A stretch of DNA of 64,000 nt from Mytilus galloprovincialis (taxonomy: Eukaryota; Mollusca; Bivalvia; Mytilida; Mytilidae), in the NCBI RefSeq assembly GCF_965363235.1, contig NC_134850.1, forward strand, positions 45,070,602 to 45,134,601, in the 5' to 3' direction. Shown one piece after another: positions 36,701-48,700 of the stretch. Every line of letters starts with the position of its first letter. The stretch's first letter is position 1. Under the pieces are notes generated by a model. It saw only the letters and a list, made by a program, of their open reading frames with translations, did no database searches and was not told where the DNA came from. The translations under genes were made by a program, and so were the position numbers.

Positions 36701-39700
36701 GACTTAGACATCGATAGACTTTAGTATTCACAGCAATTTAGATTGAAACTTTAATTCTACAAACAACATCATACTGGATTGTGGCCGTAGTAGTGAACAT
36801 GATATTCAGATTGGATTCCGAAAGATATCCGGATACAGATACAGATAAAAGATTGGACTCATATTTTGACAGTTAAGTTGACAGTAATATCTGTGTAATA
36901 CTTCTTGTAAACTTTTGTATAATAAATATTGTTAAATTTTATTATTGATTGTGTCTTTTGTTGGCTACAATTTAAAGGCGATTTCTGGCCGTAACAGAAA
37001 TTGGGGGCTCGTCCGGGAGACTAAAAAATATCTTATTCAAAATTTGTTTAGTAATTTTTATTATAACTAGCCAACAAAATTCTACAAAATGGCATTTGAT
37101 GCCGGTAAATTTTTAAAAACGCCAGACCTGGAGGGGTTTGATAATTTAAAGAAAGAGGAATTAGTGTTGCTAGCTAAACATCTGAAACTAGATTTTAAAA
37201 TATCTATGAGAAAACAAATTATAAACAATTTGGTAATAGATAAATTAGTTGACTCAGAAATTTTAGGTGAAGAGGCTCTTGAACTTAAGGTAGAAACTGT
37301 TGACGCTATCAAATTAAAACAGCTTGCATTAGAACATGAACTTAAATTAAAAGAACTGGAAATGAAGGAAAGGTTGGAGATGGAGAAAATAAAAGAAAAA
37401 GAAGATGAATTTAAATTAAAACAAGATGAATTTAAGTTAAAGCAGGCAGAACTAGAAATGAAGGAAAGATTGGAAATGGATAAAAAGGAAAAAGAAGATG
37501 AATTTAAATTAAAAGAACTTGAAATGAGGGAAAGACTAGAGATGGAGAAACTGAAAATTGAAATGGTCAAAGAAGAAAGCAACACTAAAGTCCAGCCGAA
37601 ATCAGAATATTTTGATGCAGCAAAAAATATACGTTTGGTTCCCAGATTTTGTGAAAAAAACAGTAGATAAATATTTTCCACAGTTTGAGAAAATTGCTCA
37701 TAATTTGAATTGGCCAAAGCCATATTGGACTACAATGCTACAAAGTGTTTTTGAGGGTAAGGCCGCTGAAATATACTCCGCACTTCCATCAGAAAAATGA
37801 TTATGACACGGTGAAACAGGAAGTTTTGAAAGCTTATGACCTAGTACCAGAAGCATATAGACAGAAATTTAGATCTTATAAAAAGTTTGATTCGCAAACC
37901 TATGTGGAATTTGCTCGGGAAAAAGAAGATCTATTTGATAAATGGCTTACTTCAAAGAAAACAGATAACAATTATGATAACCTAAGACAATTGATGTTAT
38001 TAGAAGAGTTCAAACAATGTGTTCATTTAGACTTAAAATCACATTTAGACGACAAAACTGTTGGGACAATACATGATGCAGCTGTTATTTCAGATAATTA
38101 TACTCTTTCACATAAAAGAAGTTTCAAGGGTCAAAATGTTAGTGGAAATTACAAAAATCAAAGCACTGAGCGTACTGATAGTAAGCCTGTTGCACAGAAT
38201 AAGAGTCAGTCCAGTTTTAATATGTCTAGTCCAAAATTTGATACTTTTGAGAAGAAGTCACTGATTTGTGCTTATTGTAAGAAGAATGGTCACCTGATGG
38301 CTGATTGTTTTAGACTCCAGAAGAAGAATGAACGAGATAATAAGCCGAAGTCCAGTGCATGTACGACACCTTATATTACCAGTACGTTGGAATGTCCTGC
38401 GAGTCAGGCTATTAAGTCCAGTTTTTGTGATTACATGGAGGAATATAAACCTTTTATGTCTGATGGGTTTATTTCTATTGTTGATGATACCACTCTTCAG
38501 CCTATTAAGATTTTACGGGACACTGGAGCTTCTCAGTCTTTATTGTTAGAAGGTGTGTTGCCTTTGTCCAAGAAGACTTCTGTTGGTGCCTCCGTTTTGT
38601 TACAAGGTGTAGAGTTAGGTTGTATAGATGTTCCTCTCCATCGTATTTATCTGAAGTCAGATTTGATAACTGGACCAGTTATTGTAGGTGTTCGTCCTAA
38701 TCTCCCTGTAGAGGGTGTTACATTATTGCTAGGAAATGATCTAGCTAGGAACAAAGTGGTTGCTGAACCAATTGTTACCAGTGAACCAGTGGTGGATGTT
38801 AAATCACCTGAAGATGATGCTGAATTGTATCCAGCTTGTGTTGTTACTAGAGCGATGGCTAGAAAACAACAAGATGAGAATTTTGCAAGAAGACCAGTTT
38901 GATTACATGGACCTCTCTGACACTTTCTTAGCTGACATTGAAGGTCCTGGTAACTCAGGAAAGGCCATAATAAGACCACCTAGTGTTAACAAGAATGTTA
39001 TTATGCCATGGCCAAACGTAAACAGCCATTCATTAGACCGAAAGAATTTATTCGAAGAACAACATAAAGACCCTGAGGTTCTTCAGCTCAACCAGCGGGC
39101 TCAACCACAGGAGGAAGCAGACAAAGTGGCCGAATGCTATTACCATCAGGACGGCATTTTAATGAGGAAGTGGAGGCTTCCTGATGCTACTCCAGAGGAG
39201 GAATGGAGAGTGGTATACCAAGTGGTGGTGCCTAAAGTTTATAGGCAAGAAATTATTGGTCTTGCCCATGACACCCCCTTGGCTGGACACTTAGGTATAA
39301 GGAAGACTTGCCTTAAGATCTTGCAGCATTTCTACTGACCAAGACTTAGAAATGATGTCGCAGAATACTGCAAATCATGCCATATATGCCAGGTTGTTGG
39401 TAAGCCTAACCAGAAAATACCACCAGCACCACTTCTGCCTATTCCAGCCTTTGACGAACCTTTCAGCAGAGTTCTAATTGACTGCGTTGGACCTTTACCA
39501 AAGACCAAAACTGGAAATGCGTATTTATTGACAATCATGTGTACATCCACACGCTTTCCTGAGGCTATTCCGCTAAGAAATATCAAGACACCTACTATTG
39601 TCAAAGCTCTTATCAAATTTTTCACGTTAGTAGGACTTCCTAAGTCTATACAGTCCGACTAGGGATCAAATTTCATGTCAGGTCTATTTCAGCAAGTCGT

Positions 39701-42700
39701 GTACCAGTTAGGGATTGCTCAGTATAGATCAAGTGCGTACCATCCAGAATCTCAAGGTGCCTTAGAACGTTTTCATCAAACATTGAAGAACATGATTAGA
39801 ACTTTTTGTCTTCAATTTGACAGAGACTGGGATGATGGAGTTCACTTTCTACTTTTTGCGGTAAGAGAGGCTGTTCAAGAATCCCTTGCTTTTAGTCCCT
39901 TTGAGTTAGTTTTTGGCCATACTGGGGGGGACCGTTAAAATTGATTAAGGAAAAGTGGCTTACTGAACATACTGACTTGAATCTTTTAGACTATGTATCT
40001 AGATTTAAAGAAAAATTGTATACTGCTTGTCAAATTGCTAAGAAAAACTCAAAAAATGTACAGAACAAGATGAAAATATGGTATGATAAAGATGCCAGGG
40101 ATAGAGTTTTTGAGCCTGGTAATAAGGTACTTGTATTTTTGCCAGTCCCTGGACATCCTTTACAGGCTAAATATTGTGGTCCTTATACAATAGAGAGTAA
40201 AATCAATGATTTGAATTATATTGTAAAAACTCCAGGTCGGCGCAAACATAACAGAGTGTGTCATGTTAATATGTTAAAACCATATTTTGAGCGTACTAAT
40301 GAATGTGAGAGTAAACCAGTTGCCACTTTAGGCATGGTTAAATTTGAGAACAATCATGACAAACCAGATGTAATGGAACCACCTTTTAGTTCTAAAACTA
40401 TGGAAGAGACAGTTAGATTGAAAAATTCTGAAATTGTGTCAAATCTAGACTCAAAACTTGCACATCTGTCTTTTGATCGTAGAGAAGAAATAAAAACTTT
40501 GGTATTTTCTTTTAAAAATCTTTTTCCAGATGTGCCAAACAAAACCACTGCTGTTTGTCATGATGTTTATGTAGGAGATTCTTCTCCAATTAAGCAACCT
40601 CCTTACCGGCTTAATCCACTCAAACTTGAAGCTATGAGAAAAGAAATTAAATATATGCTTGAAAATGATATTATTGAGCCGAGTAACAGTGAATGGAGCT
40701 CTTCCTGTCTCCTTGTGCCAAAACCAGACAAAACCTTTCGTTTCGTGACTGATTTCAGAAAAGTAAATTCAGTCTCAAAATCTGATTCCTATCCGATTCC
40801 AAGGATAGACGATTGTATTGACAACATTGGTCAAGCAAAATTTGTGAGCAAATTTGATTTGTTGAAAGGTTATTGGCAAGTTCCATTGACACAGAGAGCT
40901 CGTGAAATATCAGCTTTTGTTACACCAGATGGTTTATTTCAATATACTGTAATGCCGTTTGGCATGAAAAGTGCACCAGCTACATTTCAAAGAATGATCA
41001 ATAATGTTATAAAAGATTTAAACTGTTGTTATGCTTATATTGATGATCTAATTGTATGTAGTGATAGCTGGGAACAGCATTTAACACATTTGTATGATAC
41101 TTTTGATAGATTGTCACAATCAAATTTGACTGTTAATCTTGGTAAAACTGAATTTTGTCAGGCCACTGTTGATTATTTAGGGCATACAGTTGGCCAAGGT
41201 CAAGTGAAACCTATTATGGCTAAAGTGGAAGCTATTTCCAAATTTCCTCCTCCTACAAATAGAAAACAACTTATGAGATATTTAGGCATGATTGGATTTT
41301 ACAGAAAATTTTGTTCAAATTTTGCTACTGTGGTTCAACCACTGACTCATCTTTTACGAAAAGATTCTAAATTTATCTGGAGTGAAAATTGTCAAAACGC
41401 TTTTGAAAATAGCAAATCATTTTTAATTAATAGTCCAGTTCTGATTACTCCAGACTTTGAAAAACAATTTAAACTTGCCGTTGATGCAAGCGATGTAAGA
41501 ATTGGAGCTGTTTTATACCAAGAGACAGATGATAATGTTGAGAAACCTATATCATATTTTTCCAAGAAATTGGATAAACATCAGAAAAATTATTCAACTA
41601 TTGAAAAAGAGTGTTTTGCAATGTTGTCAGCACTTCAACATTTTGATGTATATTTGAATCCCACTGTATATCCTATTCTTGTATGTACTGATCATAATCC
41701 TCTCACCTTCATACATAAAATGAGAAACAAGAATCAGAGGTTGACTAGGTGGAGTTTATTGTTACAGGAATATGATGTAATTGTAAAACATATTAAGGGT
41801 AAAGATAATGTAATAGCAGATGCTTTATCTAGAGCTTATTAAAACACTTTGTATATACTATGTATTTTTGTTCATTTTATTCATGATAAGTTTTTGTTAA
41901 ACTAAAACTTCTTTTAAGGGGGGAGGTGTTATGATATTGTAATTATTGTATTTATTTATGTTGGCCTGATTTGTATTGTGTGGCCTGATAGTTGTTTACA
42001 GAATAATTTTAGAATTGTGCAGTTTAGAAATCTCTGGAACAATTACAGAATGATTGGAACTTTCCAGAATGATCCTAATAAAAGATGCATTATATAAACT
42101 TCTACATTTTACTAGGAACTTCTGTTGTAACTTTCTAGGATGTTCCATTATAGACTGTTCTAGAATCTTCCATGACAAATATATATATATACATACACTA
42201 AAGTTAAACTCACTCTTGGACTTAGACTTAGACATCGATAGACTTTAGTATTCACAGCAATTTAGATTGAAACTTTAATTCTACAAACAACATCATACTG
42301 GATTGTGGCCGTAGTAGTGAACATAATATTCAGATTGGATTCCGAAAGATATCCGGATACAGATACAGATAAAAGATTGGACTCATATTTTGACAGTTAA
42401 GTTGACAGTAATATCTGTGTAATACTTCTTGTAAACTTTTGTATAATAAATATTGTTAAAATTTATTATTGATTGTGTCTTTTGTTGGCTACAATTTAAA
42501 GGCGATTTCTGGCCGTAACAATGTGGTATAATGAACTTAAAAGTTTGTTTTGCCTTTGAGCAATTCACTATGCTGTTGAATATTAATCCTCTCAAAAAAA
42601 TGTTTGAAGAAATTTTCTTTTTATTTATGAAATCTGAAATGATAAAAATTGAAACCCCCCCTTTTTTTCACATCCCCGTTTCCCTTTTTCCAAAACTGAT

Positions 42701-45700
42701 ATCAATTCAAATTTCTAATGGAGTTTGCAACAATAACTACTCTTTTAAATACATCATTAAATATTAAAATGTAAAATAAAGTGCTTGTTATCACTGAATG
42801 GTAAAGATTGGTTGGTAGTAAAAGTGAATATACATTGTTTATTGTATAAAACAATAAAAAAAAACTTCATCAGCAACATTTTATATTGGCAAATTTCCAA
42901 TGAAGTTATTTACATAAAGTTATTGGCAAATAAAAATAGAAAATGGCATCATAGTCATGTCTGGCAAATGTCCAACATACATTATCTAAAAACATTTTAG
43001 ATAAGATAAGGAAAAAAAGCTTCAGCAGCAACATTTTATATTGGCAAATTTCCAATGAAGTTATTTACATAAAGTTATTGGCAAATAAAAATAGAAAATG
43101 ACATCATAGTCATGTCTGGCAAATTTCCAACATATATTATCAACTACTATTCTATACAAAGAAAGATAACTCCAATTAAAAATTAATTGCTATTGCACAA
43201 TATTGTGCAATTAGATATTTCTTGCTATTGTGCAATACTGTGCAATTGAAAATTTCTTGCTATTGCACAATACTTGATATGGAATCCTGATTTGGACCAA
43301 CTTGAAAACTGGGCCCATAATCAAAAATCAAAGTACATATTTAGATAAAGCATATCAAATAAGCCCAAGAATTTAATTTTTGTTAAAATCAAACTAAGTT
43401 TAATTTTGGATCCTTTGGACCTTAATGTAGACCAATTTGAAAACTGGACCAAAAATTAAGAATCTACATACACAGTTAGATTTGGCATATCAAAGAACCC
43501 ATTTATTCAATTTTTGATGAAATCAAACAAAGTTTAATTTTGGACCCCCATTTGGACCAACTTGAAAACTAGGCCAATAATTAAAAATCTAAGTACATTT
43601 TTAAATTCAGCATATCAAAGAACCCCAGGGATTCAATTTTTGTTAAAATCAAACTAAGTTTATTTTTAGACCCTTTGGACCTTAATGTATACCAATTTGA
43701 AAACGGGACCAAAAATTAAGAATCTACATACATAGTTAGATTCGGCATATCAAAGAACCCCAATTATTCAATTTTTGATGAAATCACACAAAGTTCAATT
43801 TTGGACCCTTTGGGCCCCTTATTCCTAAACTGTTAGGACCAAAACTCCCAAAATCAAACCCAACCTTTCTTTTATGGTCATAAACCTTGTGTTTAAATTT
43901 CATAGATTTCTATTTACTTATACTAAATTTATGGTGCAAAAACCAAAAATAATGCTTATTTGGGCCCCTTTTTGGCCACTAATTCATAAACTGTTGTGAC
44001 CTCAACTCCAAAAATCAATCCCAACCTTCCTTTTGTGGTCATAAACCTTGTGTTAAAATTTCATTGATTTATATTTACTTATACTAAAGTTATTGTGCGA
44101 AAACCAAGAATAATGCTTATTTGGGCCCTTTTTTTGCCCTTAATTCCTAAACTGTTGGAACCAAAACTCCCAAAATCAATCCCAACCTTCCTTTTGTGGT
44201 CATAAACCTTGTGTCAAAATTTCATAGATTTCTATTCACTTAAACTAAAGTTATAGTGCGAAAACCAAGAAAATGCTTATTTGGGCCCTTTTTGGCCCCT
44301 AATTCCTAAAATATTGGAACCAAAACTCCCAAAATCTATCCCAACCTTCCTTTTGTGGTCATAAGCCTTGTGTTAAAATTTCATTGATTTCTATTCACTT
44401 TTACTAAAGTTAGAGTGCGAAAACTAAAAGTATTCGGACGACGACGACGACGACGACGCCAACGTGATAGCAATATACGACAAAAAAATTAAAATTTTTG
44501 CGGTCGTATAAAAACCAAACAGTCAAACTGAGACGCATGACACCTATGAGTAAATTGAAATAAACTAATGTATACATCTGTATATATTCACACAACACAA
44601 TGTAAAAACAAACATTAAACAAAGGTAACACAATCTGAACTACAGTGATCATTCCTCAACATTCCGCATATTTCTGAGAGCTTTACTTGACTATCTGCAG
44701 ACCTTTCAATTATAGCATGAACTTTGATAGACATATTTGGACACTTGGATCTGACATGACCTGACTGATGACATTTAAAACATCTCTTAAATTTATGTTT
44801 CCTTCGTGACCTCAATCGCCTCCGCAGTATACAAATTAAAGTTTCAAAACTCTTATGAACAGTATTACAACAAACTGAACTTTCTGACTCATCAGTAGTC
44901 TCAGGATCACCAGAAAAATGAACAGCTTCATATTCAATAGCTAGTGATAAAGCCTCATTTAAACTATGAGGGTGCATAAAAGTGACAAATTTAGCCATCT
45001 CAATATTCCAACATGATGAAAATAAGTCAGTAAAATACGAATCCAAATCTGAAAAATTATCAGGATAAGCCTTATGAGCTAGTATCTTAAAACGCTGACC
45101 AAACTCAGAAATCGTTTCATTTTTCTTCAAACTGCAAACTCGCAGTTGAAATTTAAAATATGCCACCCTCTCCTCGGGATTAAACCTCTGAATGAGAGCA
45201 TTGTTCAAGCAGTCATAATCATACAACTGTGACCGTTTTAAGAAACGTAAAATAGTTTGAGCATCGCCTCTCAAGTTCATTACCAACTGACATGCCATCT
45301 CAAATTCATTCCACTGATTCCAAAGAGAAACTGTCTCAAAATGAACAAAATAATCTGTAATATCAATGCTGATACCATCAAACATACAAGGTTTTTCTTC
45401 AAACCTAATCATGACTAAATATACATTTACAAAACGAACTATGAAAATAAAATAAAATACCCCAGGCACAACTAATCAAACTGGTCTGAGTAAGGACTGA
45501 CATATCCAGTAGCACCAATAACTGACTCAAATGTCTGCTCCATTTCTTATAAATTTTGTTCAGTTACAAACCAGAAAAAGTTGCTTTATAACTCCGCACC
45601 CCACCCGCACTACCAAATGTAGCAGGAACAATTCTGCTGAAGATTCGGGGATGCGGACCACAGCTAATTCTAGTTTGTAAACTGATGTGAACGGAAACGA

Positions 45701-48700
45701 CTGATGCCAAATGTGATGCGCTATAATATATCTAAGTAAATGAAAACCAAAAACTGAATACAATATATAATTTAATCAACAAAGTACAACTTTTATCATG
45801 TAGAGCCAAAGGTGAATAGAAATGGAGCATTCAGTGACTTCAAATTACCCGTACTAAGGAGGCATGTAGCTAATGCACTAACCTAAACGATGGTTGGGAA
45901 GCTTGGCTTTCCTTGTTGTTTTTTTTTGTTTTTTTTTTATCTTTATTCAATTCTTCAACATATATATACAACAGATATATTACATATTACACAAAAATAT
46001 CACAAAGCAATGTTTTAAGTATAATCACATACATGTATATATAATCAGCACAATAATTAGAAATTAAATGTTATGACACCTTCGGTTTCTTGTACCAGAA
46101 TATTATTTTTTAAAAAGTGTTTCTCAAAAACATTTCTCATACATTTTGCATCACACAAATATTCATACAGGTAAGTTATATAATGTTTTATAGTGTATTT
46201 AAATAGTCTAATAAGATCAACATTACTGTTTAAATTTTTAAGTAAATTCCTTCTTCTGAAGATACAATATCTCGCTACAGATAACATGAAATTGACAAAA
46301 CTTACATTTACGCCTTTGATAGATCCAATTAAACCAAACATAAATACCTCTTCATACACTAAATTATCAATTTTGTCAGAATCAACATTATCAAATAAAA
46401 CTGACAACTTCTGTTGCATAAACAGATGAAATTCTACTAATTCAGAACATAATAGAAATAAATGAGTGATATTTTCTACTTCCTTTTCACATACATCACA
46501 TACATTGTAATTTATAAGTTTCATAGTCATAAGTTTAGAATTTGTGAAAATACTGGACTGAAAGTCAGTCCTCAGAGGTTTCAACATAATAATCTAAAAC
46601 TATATATATAAAATATATAAGTTTCTCGCAGAAGGTAATCAAAGGTTTTGAGACGATGCAAATATTCAACTTTAGAATATGAATAAATATCTTTAACCTA
46701 TGAATTCAAATACAAAAAGCTATGCAATTTAACAAATATGTACTGAATAAGATTCATGTAAATCATTAAATAAAGAAATATGAAATTTATAGTTTTAAAC
46801 AAGGGAAATAACAATGCCGTAATAATCCTAACTGCCACATTTCATTCTTTGTTTGACCATAACTCTCGTGAGGGTCGTTTTCAGTTTCTGATGGGATGAA
46901 CACAAATGCATTTTTTTTATTTGGTTAGAATGCAGAGTTAACTTTGTGTGACATATTTTAATTTGTGTTAACATCGTCAGAAAAATAAATTTCCTAAGTG
47001 AGAACTCACGTTTGTACACCAGCTGGTCCTCTTAATAATTCATCTATTGGTAAATATAGGCAACAGTTGTTAACCGATGTTCAAATCTAATAAATCGATA
47101 ACAAGAATAAAACAAAAACACACAAAACTACATATTGGATAGACTTAAAATGTATAGACTGACAGAAAGTAAGAATTTACAACGAACACTTTTGTTCCAG
47201 TGCAAGCAGGCACAAATTCCGAAAAAGATGAGCTTCCGATAACTCTTACATTTTTAGCGGTCCATTGAACCTTGAGCCATCGAAGTTTGACTGTAGTATA
47301 TTTTTTTTTTATTTCTGTGGTTGTTTATCATGTCTATATGTTAGCAAGTATTTATCTATCATGTAGCAAAAGTGCAGAAGTTTGTACACAGACACATAAT
47401 CCATGGAGTGGCAAATGCCTGGAACGACTTATCTCTAAGATGAAGAACGAAGAAAACAATAGAACAACATGCAGTATCCTTTTTCTGTACTGTAAACACA
47501 TTTTATGTGTTTATGCTTCCTTCATAGAAGGTGGTCGATCAATAATAATAGTATGATTATTTTAGATGATCATTTATCTATCTTTAGAATATAACTGATA
47601 CTTATTTTCCAAAATGTTTCCAAAATCAAAATAATCATAAATCGACACATTGAGGTAAAGTTAAAACTTGTATCTTTTGGTTAATGGTTCATCAATTTCG
47701 TGTAACATGTTTAACCTGTGGCTGTTGTGTACTGTGGATTCATCAATATTCGTTGGATACCATTTTTGTTTGTGGATTTCGTGGGTACAGTAGAACCACG
47801 AATTTATATGTTCAACAATTTGCAAATTGTCTTAAGGAATGTATGCAGACTTTGCCAAAACAACGAATTTAGATATCTACGAATATGCAAGTTTTCCTAA
47901 AACCACGCAAATTGATACAAACGAAAATAAATGACTGCCCAGTAAGTCAAATTGATTTCTTCAAAGCTGCTAGTTTAACAGGTTGAAATGATTTCTACAG
48001 GATTTAATATATATAATATGTCTTGTGGGTTAATACCTATTTATAAGTTGGCCTAAAAGTAACACATATATTTGTTTTGGATTGTTAATAAGATCGTCTC
48101 ACTCTTCAAACTGCTTTTCAATGTGTAAGCTTGGCAGTTATATGAATGTCTTTTAAAAAAAACGGATACTGGAAGCATATATGTTTCTACGTTTATACTT
48201 TTTTAATTCATGCATTTTCCGGGTACAACTGTTAACTTTAAGCGGTTGTTGGAATAAGGAGCAAGCGTGATCATGTTAAAGTTTACATTAAGTTGCCTGT
48301 CTGCTTATCCCAGCAAATAATTACCTTGGTATCTAAAATTTCCTACTAAACCAGAATTTGAAAGTTTCGACCTCTATTAGTTTATGGAATTGTACTATTA
48401 TTTGTCCTGTACAATATTCAGAATTTATATTGTTGGAAAATGTGGTGGCAAAATTTAAAAAGCCATGTGTATTAGACATCAAGATGGGAACTCGACAACA
48501 TGGTGACCATACAAAAGGGGAAATAAAACAAAGGTACATCCAAAAATGTCGGACATCAACTTCAAGCACAATTGGAATTAGGCTTGGTGGGCTACAAGTA
48601 CGTTTTAATGTAACATCTTAATACTGAAAACATGTACTTTGACATCTATTTACAATCAAGAATCATGGTTATTGAATTTATTAACTGTGCTCAACATTTT

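Larger units (their letters stand above)
36390..42520 (+). mobile_element. Ty3/gypsy LTR retrotransposon with integrase before reverse transcriptase (Gmr1-like)
   Basis: A full-length 6.13-kb element: 5' LTR, tRNA-Pro type primer site, gag, protease, integrase, reverse transcriptase, RNase H, polypurine tract, 3' LTR. The two LTRs differ at only a few positions plus a 12-bp duplication, so insertion was recent. The flanks ATGCG (36385-36389) and ATGTG (42521-42525) look like a 5-bp target duplication with one change. Integrase lies upstream of reverse transcriptase in one continuous layout, as in Gmr1-like elements. A few frameshifts and two stops interrupt the frame. It sits inside the GAC-tailed repeat, in IP6K intron 2, in the same direction as the gene. 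Confidence 0.92.
36128..44515 (+). repeat. GAC-tailed dispersed repeat, split by the LTR retrotransposon insertion
   Basis: The left part (36128-36389) contains TTTATACGACCGCA at 36153-36166. The right part (42521-44515) ends with the complement TGCGGTCGTATAAA at 44499-44512. The right part holds several tandem series. Two 155-bp copies lie around 42871 and 43026. About 49-bp units lie at 43188-43275. Four units of about 130 bp occupy 43290-43810, and four of about 150 bp occupy 43810-44430. A (GAC)n run follows at 44436-44457. Without the insertion it would be about 2.26 kb. Confidence 0.75.
33944..46839 (-). mobile_element. LTR retrotransposon on the - strand, gag only, heavily interrupted
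   Basis: Its LTR is the block that begins TGTAGCAGGAACAATTCTGC and ends AATCCTAACTGCCACA on the + strand; on the - strand it runs TG to CA. Copies lie at 33944-34529 and 45618-46839; the second is split by a LINE insertion. On the element's own strand, a purine tract (TTAGGGGGAGGAA) directly precedes the LTR at 34529, and TGGTAGTGCGGGTGGGG starts 2 bases after the LTR at 45618, as a primer site should. Between them are a gag frame (44615-45469) and no visible pol. I found no matching target duplication. The internal region is interrupted at 36128-44515. Confidence 0.75.
29179..47366 (+). other. IP6K intron 2, 18.2 kb, transposon-filled
   Basis: Bounded by a strong GTAAGT donor and a CATGTAG acceptor. 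It contains the foldback element at 30160-31307, a dispersed repeat at 31640-31830, and the nested set 33944-46839. Most of its length is therefore transposable-element DNA. The stretches 29200-30150 and 31850-33900 show no supported gene. Confidence 0.8.

Noticed and set aside
37082..37723. 213-codon open frame on the - strand rich in Ser and Phe
   Set aside because: It is antisense to the Lys/Glu-rich gag coiled coil, which produces Ser/Phe-rich complement.
38903..41842. Integrase-before-reverse-transcriptase order as the product of two overlapping insertions
   Set aside because: The integrase C-terminal module and the reverse transcriptase share one uninterrupted frame between one pair of matching LTRs.
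33944..46839. 5-bp target duplication for the gag-only LTR element
   Set aside because: The flanks ATCAC and TTTCA do not match, so I report the element without one.
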